Shown here piece after piece: positions 57,081-64,000 of a DNA stretch of 64,000 bases (within the stretch, counting starts at the first letter, position 1; every line of letters starts with the position of its first letter). The position numbers were made by a program, and so were the translations under genes. Origin of the DNA: Segetibacter sp. 3557_3 (lineage in GTDB: Bacteria; Bacteroidota; Bacteroidia; Chitinophagales; Chitinophagaceae); contig NZ_SMSK01000001.1 in the NCBI RefSeq assembly GCF_004354985.1, positions 1-64,000 of the forward strand, given 5' to 3'. The notes below the pieces were generated by a model. That model made no database searches. It was not told where the DNA came from and was given only the letters and a program-made list of their open reading frames with translations.

Positions 57081-58397
57081 GTGCTTAATAACCATCTCAA
57101 AGAAAGAAATCCGATCACCTGGATACCGACAACCTGGTTCGCGATGGGGCTTCCATTTGTTGCGTTGGCAGCAGCAAGCTCGATCATGTATAAAAACCTC
57201 GGTATCTCCGACTCGAGCATTGCATTCTGGACCTCGCTGATTATGCTACCCTGGACACTCAAGCCGTTATGGGGACCCTTTCTGGAGATGTTTAAAACCA
57301 AGAAATTTTTTGTTTATACCACCCAGGTATTTACCGGGGTATTGTTTGGTTTGGTTGGCCTGTCACTTAAGCTCGACGCCTTTTTTGCAGTATCCATTAC
57401 CCTGCTTGCCATTATTGCCATCAGTGGTTCTACGCACGACACTGCAGCAGACGGGGTTTACCTGGATGAATTAACGCCCAAACTACAGGCTAAATACGTG
57501 GGCTGGCAAGGCGCTTTCTACAATATCGCAAAGGTGGTATCGGGCGGTGTACTCGTGTATACAGCCGGCGAGTTGGAGAAGCAGATGGGCATTGCCAGTG
57601 CATGGATGGTTGTTATGTTTTTATATGGCGCCATTATGATCACACTCGGCATTTATAATAAAGTGATGCTGCCAACTGGTGGCGAGGCAAAGTCGGTGCA
57701 ATCTGTTAAAGAAAGCATGGCTACGTTAAAAGATGTTATCGTAACATTTTTCAGGAAACGGAATATTTGGTTCAGCCTGTGTTTTATTGTGTTCTATCGT
57801 TTTGCCGAAGGACAGGCAATTAAGATTACACCCTTGTTTTTCAAAGCGGCCCGGGCAGAGGGCGGTCTTGGGCTAAGCACTTCGCAAATAGGTGTTTTGT
57901 ACGGGGTAGCCGGTGCTGTTGCATTTGTATTGGGTTCTATCGCTGCGGGCTATTTTGTATCGAATAAAGGCTTGACCAAAAAAACCTTGATGATATTATG
58001 TTGTTTTTTTAATATTCCTTTCCTGGCGTATGCTTTTCTCGCTATTACGTTACCTGAAAATGTTTATATCATTGGTTCGGCTGTTGCCATAGAATACTTT
58101 GGTTATGGCTTTGGGTTCGTTGGGCTGATCCTGTTTATGATGCAAAACATAGCTCCGGGCAAATACAAAATGGCACATTATGCTTTTGGCAGTGGATTGA
58201 TGAATCTTGGTTTTATGATACCGAGTATGGTGAGTGGTTTTGTGAGCGACTACCTGGGCTACCGCGAATTTTTTATCTGGGTGCTAATTGCAACTTTACC
58301 AGCCTTTATTGTAACCTGGCTCGTGCCCCTTGCTAAGCCGGAAGTGGAGCCAACATCAACAGAAATTCAGCAGGAACAAAATATGGTTAGCCAATGA
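57081..58397 (+). CDS. MFS transporter, AmpG-like
   Basis: The 438-aa, 12-helix inner-membrane permease resembles AmpG-type importers of the major facilitator superfamily: PITWIPTTWFAMGLPF, STHDTAADGVYLDEL near residue 115, and GWQGAFYNIAKVVSGG near 138. AmpG imports anhydro-muropeptides or GlcNAc-anhydroMurNAc, and Bacteroidota relatives import other amino-sugar products. The start is GTG at 57081, because no upstream ATG is in frame. It heads the operon MFS - SGNH - DUF4434 - GHL10. Confidence 0.88.
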   Translation: MLNNHLKERNPITWIPTTWFAMGLPFVALAAASSIMYKNLGISDSSIAFWTSLIMLPWTLKPLWGPFLEMFKTKKFFVYTTQVFTGVLFGLVGLSLKLDAFFAVSITLLAIIAISGSTHDTAADGVYLDELTPKLQAKYVGWQGAFYNIAKVVSGGVLVYTAGELEKQMGIASAWMVVMFLYGAIMITLGIYNKVMLPTGGEAKSVQSVKESMATLKDVIVTFFRKRNIWFSLCFIVFYRFAEGQAIKITPLFFKAARAEGGLGLSTSQIGVLYGVAGAVAFVLGSIAAGYFVSNKGLTKKTLMILCCFFNIPFLAYAFLAITLPENVYIIGSAVAIEYFGYGFGFVGLILFMMQNIAPGKYKMAHYAFGSGLMNLGFMIPSMVSGFVSDYLGYREFFIWVLIATLPAFIVTWLVPLAKPEVEPTSTEIQQEQNMVSQ

Positions 58398-58449
58398 GCA
58401 AGCAGACCAATCCTCTTGTACCCGGCGGTTTGACCTTTGTGGATCGGCC

Positions 58450-58496
58450 GTTGCCCGCCCGGCTGCGCCATCCGGAGGGGCGTCGCAGTCTTGTAC
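58450..58496 (-). repeat. Dispersed palindromic repeat, copy I
   Basis: This copy reads GTTGCCCGCCCGGCTG, CGCCA, TCCGGAGGGGCGTCGCAG, TCTTGTAC. It is in minus orientation, in the gap between the MFS stop and the SGNH start. An open frame crossing it (58394 on) is only a shadow of this GC-rich element. Confidence 0.85.
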
Positions 58497-58588
58497 GTTC
58501 AGTAATGCTATTCAACAATATTGCGGCGAGGGCGGTGCAACTGTGTAACGGTGCACATCACAAATACATTAGTCGTTATGCTCGCTAC

Positions 58589-59287
58589 ATGTTTACAAAG
58601 GTGAAAGTAAACCTGTTGAAATCATTGGTGTTGCAAACCTGCTTTTTGTGCTACGCTATAAACGTGTTGGGCCAGGAAATTGATACCACTTACCTGACTA
58701 CTTATTACAGCCAAAAGGTTTCTCATTTCAGGTTGCTGCCCAATACACCCGGAGAAATCATATTCCTCGGCAACAGCATTACTGATATTGGTGAATGGAC
58801 AGAGACCTGGCAAAACCTTCGTGTAAAAAACCGCGGTATTTCAAGTGACAATACGTTTGGCGTGCTGGCGAGGTTAGATGAAATAGTAGAATCAAAACCT
58901 TCCAAAATATTTATACTTATCGGCATCAACGACATCGCCCGGAATACTCCCGACAGCGTCATCCTGTCGAATTATAAAAAAATCATACAGCGCATAGAAT
59001 CTGCATCGCCCCGAACCATCATATATGTACAAAGCATTCTGCCCACCAATGACGCGTATACGGCCTTTATACGCCACCAGCATAAAGACGAGCATATCCG
59101 GTTTATTAATAAAAGACTGGAGAGCATGTGCAAAGGCAGCAAACTTATTTATGTAGACCTATACAGCCGGTTTATCGATGCACAGGGCAAGCTGGATAAA
59201 CGCTATACCAATGATGGCTTGCATCTTACGGGCGAAGGCTTTGCGCTTTGGAAAACGATTTTATTGGAGAAAAAACATATGAAATAA
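58589..59287 (+). CDS. SGNH/GDSL-type hydrolase, secreted
   Basis: The 232-aa secreted esterase has a signal peptide (LLKSLVLQTCFLCYAINVLGQ). SGNH block I is IFLGNSITDIGEW with the catalytic Ser near residue 63. The block II/III Gly and Asn are in KNRGISSD and IGINDIARN, and block V has the catalytic Asp-His in TNDGLHLTGEGF. It probably removes an acetyl or other acyl group from a glycan. The ATG at 58589 is used because it precedes the signal peptide and avoids translating the repeat. DUF4434 starts 2 bases after its stop, so they are tightly coupled. Confidence 0.88.
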   Translation: MFTKVKVNLLKSLVLQTCFLCYAINVLGQEIDTTYLTTYYSQKVSHFRLLPNTPGEIIFLGNSITDIGEWTETWQNLRVKNRGISSDNTFGVLARLDEIVESKPSKIFILIGINDIARNTPDSVILSNYKKIIQRIESASPRTIIYVQSILPTNDAYTAFIRHQHKDEHIRFINKRLESMCKGSKLIYVDLYSRFIDAQGKLDKRYTNDGLHLTGEGFALWKTILLEKKHMK

Positions 59288-59289
59288 TC

Positions 59290-60222
59290 ATGCTGATAAC
59301 AGGCACCTTTATCGACGAAATCAGCCACGACATTCCCCACCAAAATTGGGGAGCTGCTGAGTGGGAGCACGACTTCAGATACATGCAGGCTGCCGGCATT
59401 GATACGGTTATTCTCATTCGTTGCGGGTATCGCAAATTTCTTTCTTATCCGTCTGCTTACCTGATAAACGCACACGGTTGCTTTGCACCGCCCGTCGACC
59501 TTGTTGAAATGTTTCTTACGTTATCGGACAAGTATAACATGAACTTCTATTTCGGTTTATACGACAGTGGCACTTATTGGGATACCGGTAACCTGTTTCA
59601 CGAGATAGAAGACAACAAGTTTGTAATTGAAGAAGCCTGGAAAAAGTACGGCCACCATGCTTCGTTTAAAGGCTGGTATTTGAGCATGGAAATCAGCCGG
59701 AGGACCATTGGCGCAACAGAGGCCTTCCGTACGCTGGGGCTACAATGCAAAGCAATAAGTGGAGGCTTGCCCACTTTTATCTCACCCTGGATCGACGGTA
59801 AGAAGGCTGTGCAGGCGGCCTCAACGGAGTTGACTAAAACTGATGCGGTAAGTGTAGAAGAACATCAAAGAGAGTGGGGTGAAATATTCAGCGGCCTGCA
59901 GGGCAGTGTTGATGCAGTGGCTTTCCAGGATGGTCATATTGATTATACAGAACTGGATGCTTTTTTTTCGGTAAATAAACAACTGGCCGATCAGTACGGC
60001 CTTCAATGTTGGACCAATGCAGAAAGCTTTGACCGTGATATGCCGATCAAGTTCTTGCCGATCAAATGGGAAAAGCTTAGGTTGAAGTTAGAAGCCGCCC
60101 GACGGTGTGGTTACGATAAGGCGATCACGTTTGAATTCGCGCACTTTATGAGTCCGCAAAGCGCCTATGTTCAAGCCCACCATTTATACAATCGTTACGC
60201 AGAGTACAAAAATTCATTTTAA
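59290..60222 (+). CDS. DUF4434 family TIM-barrel protein
   Basis: The 310-aa cytoplasmic protein (no signal peptide) begins MLITGTFIDEISHDIPHQNW, a signature of DUF4434, a predicted glycosidase-like TIM barrel. Barrel strands are seen in IDTVILIRCGYRKFL, MNFYFGLYDSGTYW, FKGWYLSMEI and LQCWTNAESF. Its reaction is not known. The ATG at 59290 was chosen because the longer frame from 59248 overlaps the SGNH gene. It is in the operon with SGNH before it and GHL10 five bases after it. Confidence 0.88.
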   Translation: MLITGTFIDEISHDIPHQNWGAAEWEHDFRYMQAAGIDTVILIRCGYRKFLSYPSAYLINAHGCFAPPVDLVEMFLTLSDKYNMNFYFGLYDSGTYWDTGNLFHEIEDNKFVIEEAWKKYGHHASFKGWYLSMEISRRTIGATEAFRTLGLQCKAISGGLPTFISPWIDGKKAVQAASTELTKTDAVSVEEHQREWGEIFSGLQGSVDAVAFQDGHIDYTELDAFFSVNKQLADQYGLQCWTNAESFDRDMPIKFLPIKWEKLRLKLEAARRCGYDKAITFEFAHFMSPQSAYVQAHHLYNRYAEYKNSF

Positions 60223-60227
60223 CAACC

Positions 60228-61319
60228 ATGCAAAAATATCTATGTACTTGTTTGGCGGTATTTTTCTTTACCATTTTGCTAAGCGCACCTTCACTAGCAC
60301 AGGTGCGTGGCACCTGGGTTACCAATGTAGGCAGCGATGCGTTGACATCAAAACAAAAGGTAAGGGAAACGGTACAGCGCTGCAAGCAATTCGGTCTCAA
60401 TACGATCTATGTTGTTACCTGGAACAACGGTGTGACGATGTACCCAAGCGAGGTAGTGGAGAAATATGTCGGGGTAAAACAAGACCCTGTTTACAAGGGT
60501 TTCGATCCGATCAAAGAAATTATCGCGGAAGGCCACAAGGCTGGGTTAAAAGTGATTGGCTGGTTTGAATTCGGGTTCTCGTACGCGTACGACGATACCT
60601 CAGGAGTATGGTTGAAAAAATACCCGCATTGGGCCGGGCGAGATGCAGCAGGAAACTTACTAAAAAAAAACAAGTTTTACTGGTGGAACTCGTTGCATCC
60701 GGAGGTGCAAACTTTTATGAATGAAATGATACTAGAGTTTGTAAACAAATATAACGCTGATGGCATACAGGGCGACGATCGCTTACCAGCCATGCCGGCT
60801 GAAGGTGGATACGACGATTTTACAAAAGCACTTTACGCAAAAGAACACAACGGGGGGCTGCCGCCTGCTAACAGCAAAGAACCTGCATGGCTGCAATGGC
60901 GGGCAGGTAAATTAAACGAATATGGCAAAGCCTTGTATACCGCAGTTAAAAAGCAACGTCCGGGAGCCATCGTATCCTGGGCACCGAGCATTTATCCCTG
61001 GAGCAAAGAGCAGTATTTGCAGGACTGGCCAGCATGGCTAAATGGTGGCTATGCCGATGAAATTCTGCCGCAGGTGTATCGTTACGATATAGCTGCGTAT
61101 GAGAAAACGTTAAAAGAATTGTCTGATCAACTGACCACCAAACAAAAACAAAACATATTTCCCGGCATACTCACATCATTAGCCGATGGTTTTTTGGTAA
61201 AGCAGGACATGTTGGAGCAAATGGTTGCATTAAACAGGAAATATGGATTTGGTGGCGAGAGTACGTTTTATTATGAAGGCATGAAGAAGCTAAAGCCTTT
61301 CTATCGACCAAAACGTTAA
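60228..61319 (+). CDS. Second GHL10 family (DUF187) glycoside hydrolase
   Basis: The 363-aa secreted enzyme has a signal peptide (LCTCLAVFFFTILLSAPSLAQ, residues 4-24). The same barrel as the 55820-56971 protein follows: VRGTWVTNVGSDAL, GLKVIGWFEFGF, DGIQGDDRLPAMPAEGGYDD, YLQDWPAWLNGG and LPQVYRYDIAAY. The catalytic acid positions match between the two. It is last in the MFS operon. The two paralogues sit on opposite strands around this operon and may act on different linkages or sites. Confidence 0.92.
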   Translation: MQKYLCTCLAVFFFTILLSAPSLAQVRGTWVTNVGSDALTSKQKVRETVQRCKQFGLNTIYVVTWNNGVTMYPSEVVEKYVGVKQDPVYKGFDPIKEIIAEGHKAGLKVIGWFEFGFSYAYDDTSGVWLKKYPHWAGRDAAGNLLKKNKFYWWNSLHPEVQTFMNEMILEFVNKYNADGIQGDDRLPAMPAEGGYDDFTKALYAKEHNGGLPPANSKEPAWLQWRAGKLNEYGKALYTAVKKQRPGAIVSWAPSIYPWSKEQYLQDWPAWLNGGYADEILPQVYRYDIAAYEKTLKELSDQLTTKQKQNIFPGILTSLADGFLVKQDMLEQMVALNRKYGFGGESTFYYEGMKKLKPFYRPKR

Positions 61320-61958
61320 CAAGTAATAGTTCCAATTATACCCTTTAACAAAAATTAGTTGTACCCGGCAAGTGCAGCACACTTAAGGACTAATGTTTAA
61401 ATACGGTACCTGCGCCCTTATTATGAAGGAGGCAATTTTTTTTTCATTTTATCATTGAAACACCACCGACTACTCCCCGGTTCTAAAGCTCGTAATCCTC
61501 TTGTTTACGGGCTTTTTCTTTTACTTAAGCATTTTGTAGAGGGTTCAAGAAAGTTGCAGGTTATATAAATAGAGAATTAGTGAATTGCCTTAATCAGATA
61601 TTTGTAACACACTGTTGCAGTTTCGGTTTTGACAGATTTATGTCGTTTGGCCCGGGGGAATAAGGCAATTTAACTTAGAAGGATAATTAAAACGTGATTT
61701 TTACAATATACATCTTTTCCAAGGAAGCCCTTTTTGGTCTGATTTACTTTGCCTTTACAATCTTGGGGCTGAATGTCGCTCTTGATTGATGATGTCTTAT
61801 CCTGGAGCAAATTCTTCCCCATAACCTTAATAATTGCACCACCCACGGCCACCTAAAACGAGTTAGCAAAAAAACATACTTGCGCAATATTCACTTCCAC
61901 AGCAATATAACAGGAGATATTATGTTTAGTAGGTACTACTTAATCCAAAATTTTAAAT
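61320..61958. other. Intergenic region after the MFS operon
   Basis: About 640 AT-rich bases hold a terminator at 61485-61518 and no open frame I would support. A plus-strand promoter for the glycine-zipper gene was not recognised. Confidence 0.45.
61485..61518 (+). terminator. Terminator downstream of the MFS-GHL10 operon
   Basis: The stem AAAGCTCGTAA / TTACGGGCTTT (one G-U pair) has a loop of 8 bases and a following T run. It lies 165 bases after the GHL10 stop. Confidence 0.75.
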
Positions 61959-62474
61959 ATGAAATTTCCAATCTTGATTTTCGCTACCCTCTCTTTTTTT
62001 ATTGCCTGCAATTCTAAAAAGAATACAAGCCTTCAAACGGCAAAAGTTGACTCTTCTGTTTTTTTAAGGGATAACACTGCAGCCGACTCCGCTGCAACGC
62101 CACAACTTTCCCCCGGCACCCAGCAGGTTGTTGTGGTTGAACGTCGGGACCCGAATGGTTCAATTACGACTACGACTACCACCAGCAAAACCAGCAATCC
62201 CACTAAACCTGCTTCAGGCGCAAGTACAACTTCTACTAAACCTGCGACTGCGCCGGGTGACAGACCTGATACAACTGTTACGCCCCCAGTGGTAGTAAAG
62301 AAAAAGGGATGGAGTAACAAAGCTAAAGGTGCCGTTATAGGCGGAACAAGTGGTGCAGTTGTTGGAGCCGTGGTAAGTAAAAAGAAAGTCAAAGGAGCAA
62401 TTATCGGGGGTGTTGTCGGTGCTGCAGGTGGCTATATCATTGGTGACGTAATAGATAAAAAACAAACTCCTTAA
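61959..62474 (+). CDS. Glycine-zipper lipoprotein
   Basis: The 171-aa protein has a lipoprotein signal (lipobox FIAC, Cys near residue 17), a Thr/Pro/Ser-rich linker (about residues 55-110), and a C-terminal glycine-zipper segment with two repeats (GAVIGGTSGAVVGAVVSKKK and GAIIGGVVGAAGGYIIGDVI). Such zippers associate with membranes or each other in the envelope. I cannot give a function, and osmotic or envelope stress is a guess. It stands alone. Confidence 0.8.
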   Translation: MKFPILIFATLSFFIACNSKKNTSLQTAKVDSSVFLRDNTAADSAATPQLSPGTQQVVVVERRDPNGSITTTTTTSKTSNPTKPASGASTTSTKPATAPGDRPDTTVTPPVVVKKKGWSNKAKGAVIGGTSGAVVGAVVSKKKVKGAIIGGVVGAAGGYIIGDVIDKKQTP

Positions 62475-62651
62475 CAGTTCTATTGTACCTGCTACTATCA
62501 GTGTTACCATCGAATAAATTATAAGTTTTCCGGAGTAAGGGTGTCGTTCCCCAAGAGAAATACTAACGGGGGTTCCGCTGATGATAAGCTTTTATTCCGC
62601 CGGGCTGGTTAACACACCGGCCCAGCGCAAGAACGCCACACTCGAGTCTTC

Positions 62652-62662
62652 ACGCGGTCACT
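62652..62662 (+). repeat. Remnant of tRNA-Arg 3' end
   Basis: ACGCGGTCACT is identical to 33519-33529, the end of tRNA-Arg and the bases just after it. The 60 bases upstream cannot be folded into a tRNA, so it is a remnant or a coincidence. A similar terminator follows in both cases. Confidence 0.4.
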
Positions 62663-62682
62663 TGGGGAAACAAAAAAGTTTT

Positions 62683-62716
62683 AAAGCCAGCAAGTCTTTG
62701 ATTTAGCTGGCTTTTT
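62683..62716 (+). terminator. Terminator similar to that of tRNA-Arg
   Basis: The stem AAAGCCAGC / GCTGGCTTT is followed by a T run. The loop sequence (CTTTGATTTA) resembles that of the tRNA-Arg terminator at 33552-33588. Confidence 0.8.
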
Positions 62717-63050
62717 GCATTTTGGGAATATCAAGCTGAATCATTGTACATTCCGTTCTAAATGGCTGTGGCTTTCACACCAGGCTTCATTCTATGGGGG
62801 TGTGGCCTCCACAAAGCAGGTAATAATGGCGGACAGTGATAACATCCACTATCTTTAATACCCGCTTAAATGCCGCACAAGGATTTGCAGTTGAACGGAG
62901 CGTCGCAACCGGGGTATCATCAAGGTGATGTCGCCGGCGGCCAAAAAAAAGAGTATGGTACAGCAGTCAATTGTTCGGCGGGATTTATCTTACGTCGACA
63001 CAGCGGCAACAACTTAATCAAACTAAAATAATCTAACTATCAAGGGTCAT

Positions 63051-64000
63051 ATGAAAGTATTAAGCCAGCGTAGCGCATCAGCTTTACAATGTGTACTCAT
63101 TTGTTTTCTGGTGCTACCAACCCAACTATTTTCGCAAACCGTTACCAGCCGTATAAGCCTTAATCAACTTGGCTTTTACAATTTTTCTCCGAAAACAGCT
63201 GTGGTAACCGGACCCGTAAATGCGGTTAATTTTTACATTACTTCCACCAACCTCCGTGACACTTTGTATACCGGCACACTTGGCCCGGAAGTAAAGTCGG
63301 CTTATTCTAATACGATCACAAAGCAGGCTGTATTTTCGACATTTACCCGCAGCGGAAGTTATGTGGTAGTTGTTCCCGGCGTAGGCCACTCGTATGTATT
63401 TGAAATCGGCAACGGGGTAAACAGCCTGGCAGCGATATCAACAATAAAGGGTTACTATTACCAGCGCGTGTCGATGCCGTTGGAAGAAAAGTTTGCAGGC
63501 AAGTGGCACCGCTCCGCAGGACACCCCGATGCGGTGGTTTATATTCATGCTTCTGCGGCAACAAAGGAGCGGCCGGAAGGAACGATAATTTCTTCACCGG
63601 GTGGCTGGTACGATGCCGGTGATTACAACAAGTACATCGTGAATTCCGGAGTGTCGATGGGAACCATTTTTTCTGCTTACGAAGACTTTCCCGAATACTT
63701 TAAAACCCTTAACACCAACATACCCGAAAGCAATGATGCCATACCTGATATTCTAAACGAAGCCTTGTATAACCTACGCTGGATGTTAACCATGCAGGAC
63801 CCCAACGATGGTGGGGTTTATAACAAGTGTACCAATGCCGCTTTCGATGGAATGGTTATGCCAGGCATTACCAAAGCACCGCGTTACGTGGTACAAAAAG
63901 GAACTGCAGCAACACTCGATTTTGCCGCAGTGACCGCACAGGCGGCTCGTATTTTTAAGCAATATAAAAGGCAGTTCCCCGGGTTGGCCGATAGTTGCCT
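63051..64000 (+). CDS. GH9 endoglucanase, N-terminal part (runs off the window)
   Basis: The frame is open from ATG 63051 to the window edge (316 codons seen). It has a signal peptide (CVLICFLVLPTQLFSQ) and an N-terminal Ig-like cellulase domain (RISLNQLGFYNFSPKTAVV). The GH9 catalytic domain follows, with GGWYDAGDYNKYIVNSG carrying a catalytic Asp pair, then DILNEALYNLRWMLTMQDP. It would cut beta-1,4-glucan outside the cell. The catalytic acid near the C-terminus is outside the window. It is on its own, with a terminator about 335 bases upstream. Confidence 0.9.
   Translation, partial: MKVLSQRSASALQCVLICFLVLPTQLFSQTVTSRISLNQLGFYNFSPKTAVVTGPVNAVNFYITSTNLRDTLYTGTLGPEVKSAYSNTITKQAVFSTFTRSGSYVVVVPGVGHSYVFEIGNGVNSLAAISTIKGYYYQRVSMPLEEKFAGKWHRSAGHPDAVVYIHASAATKERPEGTIISSPGGWYDAGDYNKYIVNSGVSMGTIFSAYEDFPEYFKTLNTNIPESNDAIPDILNEALYNLRWMLTMQDPNDGGVYNKCTNAAFDGMVMPGITKAPRYVVQKGTAATLDFAAVTAQAARIFKQYKRQFPGLADSC

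Larger units (their letters stand above)
62475..63050. other. Intergenic region with tRNA-Arg-like remnant
   Basis: About 575 bases lie before the GH9 gene. They contain a stretch resembling the 3' end of the tRNA-Arg at 33454 and a terminator of the same kind. No open frame is supported. Confidence 0.45.

Noticed and set aside
58394-58588. N-terminal extension of the SGNH hydrolase
   Set aside because: It would translate the GC-rich repeat copy I, and a signal peptide begins at 58589.
59333-59355. Hairpin-like CCCCACC / TTGGGG inside the DUF4434 gene
   Set aside because: It encodes the conserved family motif and has no T run, so it is a coincidence of coding sequence.
62603-62660. A functional second tRNA-Arg
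   Set aside because: The acceptor, D and T stems cannot be paired and the length is too short. Only the 3' end resembles tRNA-Arg.
1-64000. CRISPR array, insertion sequence or prophage
   Set aside because: No regular spacer-repeat series, transposase or phage gene was seen on either strand.

Overview
The window looks like a chromosomal segment of a Bacteroidota bacterium, most likely of the Chitinophagaceae / Sphingobacteriia type. The evidence is a fused SecDF, an N-terminally extended NusB, an HU/CCDC81-type membrane protein, a SusC/SusD pair, DUF1573 and OMP beta-barrel proteins, and promoters that fit the Bacteroidota pattern (TTTG, about 19-20 bases, TANNTTTG). No phage, transposase or CRISPR array is visible.

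1-13.7 kb is mostly housekeeping: secDF, a class I aminotransferase, an ABM-domain protein, coaE, yajC, a DUF1573 lipoprotein, nusB, groES-groEL, an HU/SPOR-like membrane protein, a small membrane protein and an FKBP lipoprotein. 13.7-28.6 kb holds amino-sugar catabolism (a NagB-LmbE fusion and a GH20 hexosaminidase), a CocE-type hydrolase, an outer-membrane beta-barrel protein, the glycolytic pair pfkA-pyk, an RmlD-like reductase and an arginase-family enzyme. 28.9-33.4 kb has a DnaJ-domain protein, a Nudix hydrolase and a large GH63-like glucosidase. It is followed by tRNA-Arg(ACG) with its terminator.

33.7-42 kb is a looser, gene-poorer stretch of envelope and stress type genes: a double PRC-barrel protein, an alpha/beta hydrolase, DUF2254, YetF/DUF421, a CPA1 antiporter and a PAS protein with a truncated kinase core. 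It also contains a decayed gene.

42.3-61.3 kb is a polysaccharide/amino-sugar utilisation locus. A ROK repressor is divergent from an operon AGE epimerase - FAD oxidoreductase - SusC - SusD - DUF5009 (NagX-like, frameshifted). Then come a GH92 mannosidase and a GHL10 hydrolase on the minus strand, and a second operon MFS (AmpG-like) - SGNH hydrolase - DUF4434 - second GHL10. The enzymes suggest uptake and breakdown of an N-acetylated amino-sugar glycan, but no sialidase or NanA is present. After a glycine-zipper lipoprotein, the window ends inside a GH9 endoglucanase gene.

Two non-coding patterns stand out. A dispersed imperfect-palindrome repeat of about 50 bp occurs eight times clearly (plus one degenerate copy) in intergenic DNA in both orientations. 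The tRNA-Arg 3' end and its terminator also have a decayed look-alike 29 kb downstream.
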